DNA of 64,000 nt from the NCBI GenBank assembly GCA_965227335.1, contig CBDDFV010000001.1, positions 186,001 through 250,000 on the forward strand. The letters are read 5' to 3'. Positions within the stretch are counted from its first letter, which is position 1. Every line of letters begins with the position of its first letter. The translations under genes and the position numbers were made by a program. Below the pieces are notes generated by a model. The model was not told where the DNA came from. It was given only the letters and a program-made list of their open reading frames with translations, and searched no databases. Of this stretch, positions 13,990 through 22,773 are shown piece by piece. The stretch is from CBDDFV01 sp965227335. GTDB taxonomy: Bacteria; Planctomycetota; Phycisphaerae; Phycisphaerales; SM1A02.

Positions 13990-16900
13990 GTGAATCGGAT
14001 GGGTCGAGCGGTCGGGATGTGGATGGTTGTGGCGATGATCGGGGCGTGGGCGGCGATGCTCTCGCCCGTCGCGTCCGCGGATGTGGCGTGGGCCGATGCG
14101 GAATCGGCGTCGGCACGCCCGGTCGTGCGCGAGATCGCGCGGCAGGACGCCGGCGGCGACGACGAGGCCGACGATGAGAAGGCCGAGGACGAGAAGAAGG
14201 AGAAGGCGCTCACGCTGGAGCGGCTCTATCCGGAGAAGAGCTTCTTCGGTCCGTCGGCGCGGGCGATCAGCTTCTCGAAGGACGGCCGCTACGCCGCGTA
14301 CATGTACCGGCCGTACATCGAACGTCGGCACGGCAACGACCTGTGGATCTACGACACCGAGACCGGCGAGACGATGCGGGTCACGAAGGTGTCGGTGATG
14401 TCCGAGTTCCAGGACGACACCCGCGAGGTCCGGGATGACCGCATCAAGAAAGCGAAGAAGGCGAAGAAGTCGAAGCAGGGCGGGAAGAAGAACGGCGAGA
14501 CGAAGGATGAGCCCGCGACGATCGTGGGCGCGGTGAGCGGCGTCTGGGAGGGTCGGATGACGGGCGGCGAAGGGCTCGGCCTGCCGCCGGACGGCCTGCC
14601 GTTCACGTTCACGCTGACCGTCATGTCCGACGGCGATGCGGAAGGCTCGCTGCGCACCATGATGGGCGCGGCGGACTTCACCGGTTCGTTCGACATGGCC
14701 ACCAGCGTCCTCGCGGGCACGATTCGCAGCGAGGCGATCGAACTCGAGATCGAACTCGAAGCCACCGTCGAAGACGGCGTGATGCTCGGCCAGGTCGCGA
14801 TGTCCGACGGCGTCGAACTCGCGCTCGAAGGCCAGCGGACCGGCCCGCTCCCCGACCGGAAGGACGAGGACGACGAGAACGATGACGCCGGCGATGAGGA
14901 CGCCGATGATGACGACGACGCCGGCGACGATGACGATGACGAGACGAAGGAAGACGACGACGAGACCGACGAGGACGATACGGAACTCGGCGACATCGTC
15001 GGCGAGAAGGACGCGGACGACGACAAGGCGCCGCGCTACGCCGGGACCCAGACCTACACGTGGGCGCCGGAGGCGAACGAGCTGATCTTCACCTCGCGCG
15101 GCGACCTCTATCGGTACGAACTCGATTCCGCCGCGATCACGCGTCTGACCCGCACGCGCGAGAACGAATCCGGCGTGCAGTATCTGCCGGACGGCTCCGG
15201 CTACACGTACAACCGCGGCGGCGCCTTGATTCGCGTGTCGTTCGACAGCCACCTGATCGAACAGCTTGATCCGCGTCTGCCGGGCGGGGAGTCGCTGCTC
15301 ACGTATCGCATCTCGCCCGACGGCGAGCGCATCGTGATGCTGACCGGCAAGGGCGCTTCGTACTCAACGAACGCCCAACGGGTCAAGATCGTCAACTACC
15401 GCAATCGGTTCGCCGAGGTGCGCGAAGTGCCGCGCCATATGTCGGACGACAAGATGGGGACCTATGAGTGGGGGGTCTACCTCTACGAGATCGACGACCT
15501 GCACCGGGAGGAAGGCGATCTCGCGAAGGTGTTCTCGCACAAGCAGACCGGGCCGCGCGACAACATGCAGTTGCCGGAGTGGGCCCCTGATTCAAGCCGC
15601 GTGGCGTTCTCCGTCTTTGAGCAGGACACCGGTCACGTGCGGATCTACGAGGCGACCTTCCCCGAGGACGCCGAACCGGGCGACGCGGCGGGCTCCGACC
15701 TGGAGGAGACCGAAGACGCCGCCGACGACGAACCGCAGGACGGTCGGCGGGCGAACGACGACGCGGACGAGAAGAAGGACGAGCCGGAGTTCGATGATGC
15801 GAAGCTCGTCTACCAGTTCTTCCACAACGGCGGGCCCAACACGCCCCGCATGATCCAGCCGATGTACCTGGCGGACAGCCGGCGGCTGGTGTTCCTGACG
15901 GAGCAGTCGGGTTTCCGTCACGTCCACGTGCTGGATCCGTTGTACGAGAGTCTGAACCAGCTCACGCGGGGTCGGTTCGAGGTGTATCCGCTGTCGATGA
16001 CGGAGGATCACGAGCGTCTGTTCGTCACCGCGACGATGCCGACGCCGGCGGAGACGGGCGTGTACGAGGTCGATCTCGAGACCGGCGCGTTGACGCCGCT
16101 CGCGCCGGAAGGCGGCGTCTACGCGAACGTCGCGGTGAGCGACGATGGGGAGCACGTGCTCGCCAACCACACGACTTACGGGTCGCTGCGGGAGCTGCAC
16201 GCGATCGACGTCGACGAGATGGAGATGACCGCCCTCACCGATTCGCATCCCGACGAGGCGCGGGCGCTCACCGAGCCCGAGCCGGAGATGTTCGTCTACC
16301 AGAACCGGCACGGTCACGACATCCACGGCATGATGTTCAAGCCCGACGACTGGTCGGCGGACAAGCAGTACCCGCTGCTTGTCTACGTCTACGGCGGCCC
16401 GCTCGGCACCCGCAAGATGGTCGTCGACGGCTCCTACTCGAGCGATGCGTACTTCTTCGGCTACTACATGGCGCAGAAGCACGGCTACGTGACGTGCACG
16501 ATCGATCCGCGCGGCGCCTCCGGGTACGGCGGCCTCTTCGAGAAGTCGAACTTCGAACAGGTCGGCAGGCCGCAGGTCGAGGACATCGTCGACGGCGTGA
16601 AGTGGATGATCGAGAACCACGGCGTCGACCAGGATCGCGTCGGTATGCACGGCTGGAGCTTCGGCGGCTTCCAGACGCAGATGTGCCTCTACACCGAGCC
16701 GGACGTCTTCGCGTGCGGGATCGCCGGGGCCGGACCGACCGAGTGGGAGAACTACAACTCCTGGTACTCGACCGGCACCATCGGGAACAGCCGCGAGGGC
16801 AAGACCGACCTCAAGGCGTTCTCCCTGCTGCCGCTGGCGAAGAACCTGAAGGCGAAGCTGCTGCTCGTCCACGGCATGGAGGACTCGAACGTCCTTTACC

Positions 16901-17124
16901 AGGACACGGTCCGCGTCTACCGCGAACTTTTGAAGGCGGGCAAGGAGACGCTCGTCGAACTCTTCGTCGACCCGACCGGCGGCCACGGCCTCGGCGGCGA
17001 TGTGAAACGCATCAACCGCATGCGGAAGTACGAGGCGTTCCTCCTGCAGTGCCTCGGGTCAGGGGCGACCGAGCCCTCCGATGAGGACGAGAACGACGAG
17101 GACAAGGACAGCGACGACGGCTGA
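13990..17124 (+). CDS. secreted S9-family prolyl oligopeptidase / DPP-IV-like peptidase with inserted domain
   Basis: A 1044-residue exported peptidase. A signal peptide (to about SPVASA) is followed by a beta-propeller and a C-terminal alpha/beta hydrolase. Triad: Ser890 in GWSFGG, Asp965 in HGMEDSN, His999 in TGGHG. YVYGGPLG and IDPRGASGYGG are typical S9 oxyanion and substrate motifs. The propeller is interrupted at about residues 150-349 by a Lys-rich linker, a beta-rich segment (VSGVWEGRMTGGEG... to LALEGQRTGPL) and a long Asp/Glu tract. A second acidic stretch lies near residue 560-605 and the C-terminus ends DEDENDEDKDSDDG. These make the protein larger than usual S9 enzymes (650-750). 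It should cleave peptides after Pro or small residues in the periplasm or outside. Monocistronic. Confidence 0.9.
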   Translation: MNRMGRAVGMWMVVAMIGAWAAMLSPVASADVAWADAESASARPVVREIARQDAGGDDEADDEKAEDEKKEKALTLERLYPEKSFFGPSARAISFSKDGRYAAYMYRPYIERRHGNDLWIYDTETGETMRVTKVSVMSEFQDDTREVRDDRIKKAKKAKKSKQGGKKNGETKDEPATIVGAVSGVWEGRMTGGEGLGLPPDGLPFTFTLTVMSDGDAEGSLRTMMGAADFTGSFDMATSVLAGTIRSEAIELEIELEATVEDGVMLGQVAMSDGVELALEGQRTGPLPDRKDEDDENDDAGDEDADDDDDAGDDDDDETKEDDDETDEDDTELGDIVGEKDADDDKAPRYAGTQTYTWAPEANELIFTSRGDLYRYELDSAAITRLTRTRENESGVQYLPDGSGYTYNRGGALIRVSFDSHLIEQLDPRLPGGESLLTYRISPDGERIVMLTGKGASYSTNAQRVKIVNYRNRFAEVREVPRHMSDDKMGTYEWGVYLYEIDDLHREEGDLAKVFSHKQTGPRDNMQLPEWAPDSSRVAFSVFEQDTGHVRIYEATFPEDAEPGDAAGSDLEETEDAADDEPQDGRRANDDADEKKDEPEFDDAKLVYQFFHNGGPNTPRMIQPMYLADSRRLVFLTEQSGFRHVHVLDPLYESLNQLTRGRFEVYPLSMTEDHERLFVTATMPTPAETGVYEVDLETGALTPLAPEGGVYANVAVSDDGEHVLANHTTYGSLRELHAIDVDEMEMTALTDSHPDEARALTEPEPEMFVYQNRHGHDIHGMMFKPDDWSADKQYPLLVYVYGGPLGTRKMVVDGSYSSDAYFFGYYMAQKHGYVTCTIDPRGASGYGGLFEKSNFEQVGRPQVEDIVDGVKWMIENHGVDQDRVGMHGWSFGGFQTQMCLYTEPDVFACGIAGAGPTEWENYNSWYSTGTIGNSREGKTDLKAFSLLPLAKNLKAKLLLVHGMEDSNVLYQDTVRVYRELLKAGKETLVELFVDPTGGHGLGGDVKRINRMRKYEAFLLQCLGSGATEPSDEDENDEDKDSDDG

Positions 17125-17152
17125 TGCTCAGCGTGACGTTCGTGACCTGGCC

Positions 17153-17180
17153 ACGCCGCGCTCCTGAGGGGGCGCGGCGT
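17153..17180. terminator. hairpin between convergent genes
   Basis: ACGCCGCGC (17153-17161) pairs perfectly with GCGCGGCGT (17172-17180). It sits 28 bases after the S9 peptidase stop and 26 before the convergent lipoprotein-protease stop. No T-tract follows, so if it terminates transcription it is not a classical intrinsic terminator. Confidence 0.4.
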
Positions 17181-17206
17181 TGTCGCGCCCACGGGCAAGG
17201 TGCGCG

Positions 17207-18004
17207 TCACTCCCCCAGCGTGCCCCAATCGATCCGCGTCAGATCCACCACCAGCGTGCTCGCGAGATCGCTCGGGGGTCGGCGGCCCGTCCAGCGGTAA
17301 CGGAAATGAAACAGGTCCGCATCATCGGGGTTCACCTCGACCGACCAGCGGCCGAAGGCGTCCATGCTCGCCACCGCGATCCCGATCAGTTCGCCGCGCG
17401 CGTTGAATACGGGCGAACCGGAATCGCCGGGATTGGTCTTGTGGGCGATCGAGAAGAACGCGCGTGTGCGCGACTGGCCGTTGACGTCCGCCGCGCGAAG
17501 ACGCAGCGACCCCTGCCCGACCGCCGCGATCCACACGGTCTCGCCGGGGGCGGGCGGAAAGGCGCGGGGCGGCCACGGCAGCGGATCCGCCGCGCCCGAC
17601 GGCGTCACGCCGCGCAGAAACGCCAGATCGCGGAACGGCAGTTCGAACACGCCGCCTGCTTCGTCGTGCGCAAAGACATCGACGGTCCGATCAAGGGGCG
17701 CCCCGCCGGCCTGGATGATCGGCGGCGGTGGGGCCTCGCCCGGGGCGAAGCCGTTGTACAGGACGTGCCGCGCCGTCAGCACCCGTCCGCCCTCGAGCAG
17801 CGCGCCGGTGCCGACGTTGAACGCGAGCTTCTCGTCCGTCTCCTCGGCCAGCGTCCACAGCCGCACGATGCTGTGCGACACCGCGGGCGGCTGCAGCGTC
17901 GCGGCGACGCCGGAGGTCTGTCGGGTCTGCGTCGAGCAGCCGAGCGTCGTCGTCAGCAACGCCGCGCCGAGCAGCGTGCGCATGAGTCGCGTTCGCACCG
18001 TCAT
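17207..18004 (-). CDS. trypsin-like serine protease lipoprotein
   Basis: A 265-residue protein with a lipoprotein signal peptide (LLTTTLGCS, lipobox Cys at about 23). A compact trypsin-fold domain follows: His in LTARHVLYN, Asp in FRDLAFLRG, Ser in NPGDSGSPVF. There is no PDZ domain. It would be anchored to a membrane and act in the envelope; substrate unknown. Its ATG overlaps the stop of the metallo-hydrolase gene upstream by ATGA, which shows that the two are one operon and that ATG at 18004 is the start. Confidence 0.85.
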   Translation of the reverse strand: MTVRTRLMRTLLGAALLTTTLGCSTQTRQTSGVAATLQPPAVSHSIVRLWTLAEETDEKLAFNVGTGALLEGGRVLTARHVLYNGFAPGEAPPPPIIQAGGAPLDRTVDVFAHDEAGGVFELPFRDLAFLRGVTPSGAADPLPWPPRAFPPAPGETVWIAAVGQGSLRLRAADVNGQSRTRAFFSIAHKTNPGDSGSPVFNARGELIGIAVASMDAFGRWSVEVNPDDADLFHFRYRWTGRRPPSDLASTLVVDLTRIDWGTLGE

Positions 18005-18747
18005 GGTCGAAGCACCTCGCCTTCCTCAAGGGGCGTGATGTCCGTGGTCGAACGATCGAAGTCGTCCGGCAGATGAATCAGACGCATCTTCGCCCGGAGG
18101 TCGTCCGGCAGCGTGTTCAGCGACTCGATCGGCGTATGGGCCGGACCGAGATTACATTCGTGCACGATGAGGTCTGCATCCGACAGCCACTCGATGTGGG
18201 CATCCTCGAACGGCGTGTCGCCGGACCACCCGAACGTGCGCACGCCGTCGCTCAGCTTCAGTCCGATGGTCGGAATCGGATGACCCGTGAACCGGCACTC
18301 CACCGCGAAGCCCGCGATCGACGCGGTCTGGCCGGGAACCAGTTCGCGCGGCTCGAAGAAGTCCTCGAGCGTCCGATCCGGCCCGGGCTGCGTCGCGCCG
18401 TCCATCGCCGGGGCCAGCCGCTCCCAGACGCGATCCAGCACCGGCCGCGTCGCATGCAGGCGCGGCGTGACGTCGCTCCGCCCGAGCTTCCGCATGAACC
18501 AGCGGTGAAAGCCGAACGACTCCAGACCGTTGCAATGATCGCCGTGCAGATGCGTGATGATCACGTCGTCGATCTGCGCCGACGCGAGGTCCGACCAGCC
18601 CGAGCGATCCGCGGCGGCCTTCCACGCGCGATGGATGAGGTCCGGGCAGTCGATTTGCAGGTATCCTGCCGGACCACGCACCGCCGCGCTCGACCCGAAG
18701 CGCCGAGCCGTGAACGCATCGCCGACGCCGGTGACCACTGCTTCCAT
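18001..18747 (-). CDS. MBL-fold metallo-hydrolase (RNase Z / phosphodiesterase-like)
   Basis: A 248-residue metallo-beta-lactamase-fold protein. The zinc signature THLHGDHCNG fits HxHxDH; further ligands appear as GHP, SGDTPF (Asp) and HLPDDF (His near the C-terminus). The fold and length resemble RNase Z-like and AttM/PhnP-type hydrolases, but the RNase Z exosite arm is not obvious. Substrate therefore open. It is the first gene of a two-gene minus-strand unit with the lipoprotein protease. ATG at 18747 lies 49 bp from the divergent porin gene. Confidence 0.82.
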   Translation of the reverse strand: MEAVVTGVGDAFTARRFGSSAAVRGPAGYLQIDCPDLIHRAWKAAADRSGWSDLASAQIDDVIITHLHGDHCNGLESFGFHRWFMRKLGRSDVTPRLHATRPVLDRVWERLAPAMDGATQPGPDRTLEDFFEPRELVPGQTASIAGFAVECRFTGHPIPTIGLKLSDGVRTFGWSGDTPFEDAHIEWLSDADLIVHECNLGPAHTPIESLNTLPDDLRAKMRLIHLPDDFDRSTTDITPLEEGEVLRP

Positions 18748-18796
18748 GCCGTCATCCTAGACCGTCCCCGGAGATCCGGGGCCGCCGAATCCGACC

Positions 18797-20059
18797 ATGC
18801 CGATCATTCCGCTGCTCGCCCTCGCCCTCGCCAACCCCGCGTCCGCGGTCGATCGCGACCTCGGCGCCCTGCGGGCGGAGATCCGCGGTCTCCACCGCCA
18901 GCTTGCACAACTGCACGATGACGCCCATGCGCCCGGCTTCGACCCGACGTTGGCGCTTGACGTGATCAGCGACGCCTCGACCCGCACCTCCCTCCGCGAT
19001 GCGCCGTTCACCGCCGGGTGGGATGATCGCTTCGTGATCCGCGACGACGCGGGCGACTTCGAACTGCGGCTGCAGGGCGTGGTGCAGACCCGCTACATCG
19101 CTGCACGGCGCGACGAATCAGACGATCGCTGGCGTTCCGGATTTGACGTCCGCCGCGCACGGCTGGATTTTCGCGGCCACATCTGGCGGCCCGAACTGAC
19201 ATACCACGTGCACGTCTCCGGTCGCACCACCAACGGCGACCTCCGCCTCAACAACGGCTGGATCGGGTACGCGATCCCCGACACGGACGTTCGGCTGCGT
19301 TTCGGTCAGGTGAAGCTGCCGTTCACCCGCGAGCAGCTCATCCCCGTGCGATTCTCAACCGGTCTGGAGCGGTCGGTCGTGAACGCCGTCTACAACCTCG
19401 GCCGCAGCCGCGGGATCGAGGCCCGATGGCGGGGCGACGATCTGCAGCTCCAGGCGATGATCTCCAGCGGCGCCGATCGTCTCAACGAGGATGCGCTCAC
19501 GGCGGACGCCGAGTACGCCGTCACCGGACGCATCGAGTGGCGGATCGTCGGGGCGTGGCGGCAGTTCCGCGATCTGCCGAGCTGGACGTCGGACGAGACG
19601 GGCGTGCTGATCGGCGCGGCGGCGCACGTCGAGCGCACGGAGGTCGGCGCCGGTCTGACGCGCGAGGACCGGTTCACCGCGACGCTGGACACGCAACTGG
19701 AGTTCGGCGTCGGCCACGCGCACGCGGCGCTGATCATCGACGATCGCGACGGCGACGCCGGCGACGTCACGCGATGGGGCGCGGTCGCGCAGGGCGGGGT
19801 CTGGCTCGCGCCGGACACGTGGGAGATGTTCGGCCGTGTCGAGTGGTCCGACTTCAGCGACGACGCCGATGACCTGTTGCTCGTCACGATCGGCCTCAAC
19901 CGCTACTGGGCGAAACATCAGCTCAAGTGGAACACGGATGTCGGGTACGCGATCAACGAGGTGCGCGGCCTGTCGGACAGCGTGACGCGGAGCACCGGCT
20001 GGTCGGACAGCGGCGCGGGCGAGATCGTCGTGCGCACCTCGCTGCAACTGCTGTTCTGA
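18797..20059 (+). CDS. outer-membrane porin, phosphate-selective porin O/P type
   Basis: A 420-residue outer-membrane beta-barrel protein. A short signal peptide (PLLALALANPASA) is followed by a coiled-coil-like segment (LGALRAEIRGLHRQLAQLH), which is common at the N-terminus of O/P porins as a trimerising or peptidoglycan-contacting helix. Then come FVIRDDAGDFELRLQGVVQTRY, the RRARLDFRG strand, GQVKLPFTREQL and alternating strands to a final LQLLF ending in Phe, the usual outer-membrane insertion signal. It would allow diffusion of phosphate or other anions; specificity is not proven. It is convergent with gpmI, with only seven bases between stops. Confidence 0.85.
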   Translation: MPIIPLLALALANPASAVDRDLGALRAEIRGLHRQLAQLHDDAHAPGFDPTLALDVISDASTRTSLRDAPFTAGWDDRFVIRDDAGDFELRLQGVVQTRYIAARRDESDDRWRSGFDVRRARLDFRGHIWRPELTYHVHVSGRTTNGDLRLNNGWIGYAIPDTDVRLRFGQVKLPFTREQLIPVRFSTGLERSVVNAVYNLGRSRGIEARWRGDDLQLQAMISSGADRLNEDALTADAEYAVTGRIEWRIVGAWRQFRDLPSWTSDETGVLIGAAAHVERTEVGAGLTREDRFTATLDTQLEFGVGHAHAALIIDDRDGDAGDVTRWGAVAQGGVWLAPDTWEMFGRVEWSDFSDDADDLLLVTIGLNRYWAKHQLKWNTDVGYAINEVRGLSDSVTRSTGWSDSGAGEIVVRTSLQLLF

Positions 20060-20066
20060 TCTCGAA

Positions 20067-21719
20067 TCAGGCGTTTCGAAGCAGCGAGACGCCGGTCATC
20101 GCGTCGGGCTGGTCAAGGCCCATGAGTTCGAGAATGGTGGGGGCGAGATCCGCGAGTCGGCCGCCCGCGCGGAGCGTCCGGCCTTCGAGTCCCGAGCCGA
20201 TGACGAACGTCGGCACGTCGAACGTCGTGTGTGCGGTGTGCGGGGCGTCGTATTCCGGACTCCACATCTGTTCGGCGTTGCCGTGGTCGGCGGTGACGAC
20301 GAGCGCGCCGCCGCGCGAGAGCGTCGCCTCCACGAGCGCGCCGACGCAGGCGTCCACGAACTCGATCGCGGCGACGGCCGCGTCGAGCTTGCCGGTGTGG
20401 CCGACCATGTCGCCGTTTGCGAAGTTGACCACGATCAACGCGGGCGGATCCGCCGCGCCGATCTGTTCAAGCACCGCGTTGCGTACGGCCGCGGCGGACA
20501 TTTCCGGCTTGAGGTCGTAGGTCGGGACATCGCGCGGGCTCGCGGCGATGAAGCGCGTCTCGCCGTCGAACGGCTCCTCGCGGTAGTCGTTGAAGAAGAA
20601 GGTGACGTGCGGGAACTTCTCGGTCTCCGCGCACCGGAACTGGCGCAAACCGGCGGCGGAGACGACCTGGCCGAGAATGCCGGGCATCTTCGGCGGCTTG
20701 TCGAAGGCGATCGCGCTCATCGGCAGGCCGGATTCGTAGTTCGTCATGCCGACGTAGAACAGATTGTCGATCCGTGCGCCGCGTTCGAAGCCGCCGTTCT
20801 TCACGGCGCCCCAGGAGGCGTCGTCGAGCACGAAGGCCTTGGTGATCTCGCGAGGGCGGTCGCCGCGAAAGTTGAAGAAGATCACCGCGTCGCCGTCCGA
20901 GATCGTCGCGAGCGGGGCGTCGTCGGCGCCGGTGATCTGCGTCGGCGGAAAGAACTCGTCGCCCGCGCGGCCGGGGTCGCCGGGGGCGTCATAGTGCGCG
21001 CGGACCGCGGCGATCGCGTCACGCGTCCGGGCGGGCGCGGCGTCATCGGAATCAAGCTCCGGATGCATCACGCGGCGTCCCGTCAGCGTCGCGTACGCCC
21101 GCGCGACCCGATCCCACCGGTGATCGCGATCCATCGCGTAGAACCGTCCGATCACGCTGGCGATCCGACCGACGCCGTGACGATCCAGCACGGCCTGCAA
21201 CTGCGTCAGGTATCGCACGCCGCCGGTGGGGCTGGTGTCGCGTCCGTCGAGGAAGGCGTGGACGAACACGCGGTCGGGCGGGAATGCACGCCGGGCGAGG
21301 AAATCGATCAGGGCGTAGAGGTGCTCGAGATCGCTGTGGACCTGCCCGTCGGACGCGAGACCCATCAGGTGAATGGCGCCGCCGGTCGACGCGGCATGCT
21401 CGACGGCGCGCGCGAGGGCGTCGTTGTCGAAGAACGAACCATCGCGAATCGCGGCGGTGATCCGCACGATCTCCTGGTGGACGATCCGACCCGCCCCGAT
21501 GTTCTGGTGGCCGACTTCCGAGTTCCCCATCGTGTCCGCGGGCAGTCCCACGTCCTCGCCGCACGTGCGCACGAGAGTGCGCGGCCATGTCGCGGCGAGC
21601 GCATCGTCCACCGGCGTCGACGCCAGCTTCACCGCGTTGAACGCGTCATGTTCCGGATGCGGGTTCTCGCCCCAGCCGTCACGAATGACCAGCACGACCG
21701 GGCGGTACGGACTCGACAT
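20067..21719 (-). CDS. gpmI: 2,3-bisphosphoglycerate-independent phosphoglycerate mutase
   Basis: A 550-residue alkaline-phosphatase-superfamily enzyme, interconverting 3- and 2-phosphoglycerate. Landmarks: VVLVIRDGWGENP (metal Asp), ADTMGNSEVGHQNIGAGR with the phospho-acceptor Ser, HAFLDGRDTSPTGG, RFYAMDRDHRWDR, VNFANGDMVGHTGK and VVTADHGNAEQM. The start ATG is fixed by AAGGAGG five bases upstream, which lies inside the 3' end of modC; the genes overlap by 41 bp. Being last in the molybdate transporter operon is unusual for a glycolytic gene. It is probably also transcribed from its own promoter inside modC, but none was identified. Confidence 0.97.
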   Translation of the reverse strand: MSSPYRPVVLVIRDGWGENPHPEHDAFNAVKLASTPVDDALAATWPRTLVRTCGEDVGLPADTMGNSEVGHQNIGAGRIVHQEIVRITAAIRDGSFFDNDALARAVEHAASTGGAIHLMGLASDGQVHSDLEHLYALIDFLARRAFPPDRVFVHAFLDGRDTSPTGGVRYLTQLQAVLDRHGVGRIASVIGRFYAMDRDHRWDRVARAYATLTGRRVMHPELDSDDAAPARTRDAIAAVRAHYDAPGDPGRAGDEFFPPTQITGADDAPLATISDGDAVIFFNFRGDRPREITKAFVLDDASWGAVKNGGFERGARIDNLFYVGMTNYESGLPMSAIAFDKPPKMPGILGQVVSAAGLRQFRCAETEKFPHVTFFFNDYREEPFDGETRFIAASPRDVPTYDLKPEMSAAAVRNAVLEQIGAADPPALIVVNFANGDMVGHTGKLDAAVAAIEFVDACVGALVEATLSRGGALVVTADHGNAEQMWSPEYDAPHTAHTTFDVPTFVIGSGLEGRTLRAGGRLADLAPTILELMGLDQPDAMTGVSLLRNA

Positions 21720-22773
21720 CGGCGCCTCCTTCGGCCGGCATTGTAGTGGCCGGCGGGACGATGGACCGCACCGCGCTCGCCTTGATCATCGCGACGACCC
21801 GTGCGCCGGGTTCGAGTCCGAGTTCACGTCGTGACACGTCGGCGATCTCAGCGATCAGCGGGACGCCCGCGTCGAGACGCACGAGCGTGCGCCCGTGGTC
21901 GTCGCGGATCGCGGTCACGGTCGCGGGCAGCGTGTTGCGGATCGTCGTGCCCGTCACCGCGTCCCGGGCGAGGGAAATGTCGCGGGCGCCGATCGCCACG
22001 ACCGACTCCGGCGGGGCGGGCGACTCGATCGGCAGCCCGCCGGGCCCGAGCCCTTCGGACGTCAGAGAGAAGGCATTCTCGACGGGATGCGCGCGCAGCA
22101 GAGCGCCGGGGCTGTCATCCATGACGAGGTCGGCGTAGTCGCCAGTGCCGACGATGCGACCGCGATCGAGGATCACGAGGCGGCGGGTGAGGGCGAGAAT
22201 GTCGAGCGGACGATGACTCACGTAGAGCGCGGGGGCGCTGGCGGCGTCGACGGCGGCGCGGATGGCGGCGCGGGCGTGTTGCGCGGCGTGCTCGTCGAGT
22301 CCGGTGAGCGGTTCGTCGAAGAGGAGGGCGGCGGGTTCGCTGAGAAGCAGCCGCGCGAGCGCGACGCGGTGCTGTTCGCCGCCCGAGAGCTGATCCGGTC
22401 GACGGTCGAGGAGCGTCTCGAGTCCGAACGTGCGCACAAGCGGATGCGTGCGGAGGTCGACATTCGTGCGCGCGCCGTACCGCAGGTTGGCGGCGATGGT
22501 GCGATGCGGGAACAGCCGCGCGTCCTGGAAGGCGACGCCGATGCGGCGTTGGTGGGGAGGCGTCCAGGTCTTCGCCTCGACATCAACGAGGGTGTGGTCG
22601 TCAAGGGTGATCGAGCCGCGGTCTGGTCGTTCGAGTCCGGCGAGGAGGTGGAGGAGGGTGGTCTTGCCGGCGCCGGAGCGTCCGAAGACGCCGGTCGGTC
22701 CGGCGGGAAGGCGGGCGGCGACGTCGAGGGTGAAGTCGCGGCGCCGGAGTTGGAGGTTGAACGCGAGGGTCAC
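21679..22773 (-). CDS. modC: molybdate ABC transporter ATP-binding protein
   Basis: A 364-residue ABC ATPase. Walker A GRSGAGKTTLL, ABC signature LSGGEQHRVALARLL, Walker B ALLFDEPLTGLD and the switch His (YVSHRPLD) are all present. The C-terminal part (about 250-350, DISLARDAVTGT ... VRLDAGVPLIAEI ... VVAMIKASAV) is the TOBE/Mop regulatory domain characteristic of ModC. The start is GTG at 22773: it overlaps the stop of the ModA-ModB gene as GTGA, and the sequence begins right before the ABC fold. The longer ATG frame upstream is not needed. It energises import of molybdate or tungstate together with the fused binding protein/permease. Confidence 0.93.
   Translation of the reverse strand: MTLAFNLQLRRRDFTLDVAARLPAGPTGVFGRSGAGKTTLLHLLAGLERPDRGSITLDDHTLVDVEAKTWTPPHQRRIGVAFQDARLFPHRTIAANLRYGARTNVDLRTHPLVRTFGLETLLDRRPDQLSGGEQHRVALARLLLSEPAALLFDEPLTGLDEHAAQHARAAIRAAVDAASAPALYVSHRPLDILALTRRLVILDRGRIVGTGDYADLVMDDSPGALLRAHPVENAFSLTSEGLGPGGLPIESPAPPESVVAIGARDISLARDAVTGTTIRNTLPATVTAIRDDHGRTLVRLDAGVPLIAEIADVSRRELGLEPGARVVAMIKASAVRSIVPPATTMPAEGGADVESVPPGRAGHS
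21725..21731 (-). promoter_or_regulatory. Shine-Dalgarno of gpmI inside modC
   Basis: AAGGAGG on the minus strand, five bases before the gpmI ATG at 21719. It lies within the modC reading frame and fixes the gpmI start in spite of the 41-bp overlap. Confidence 0.75.
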
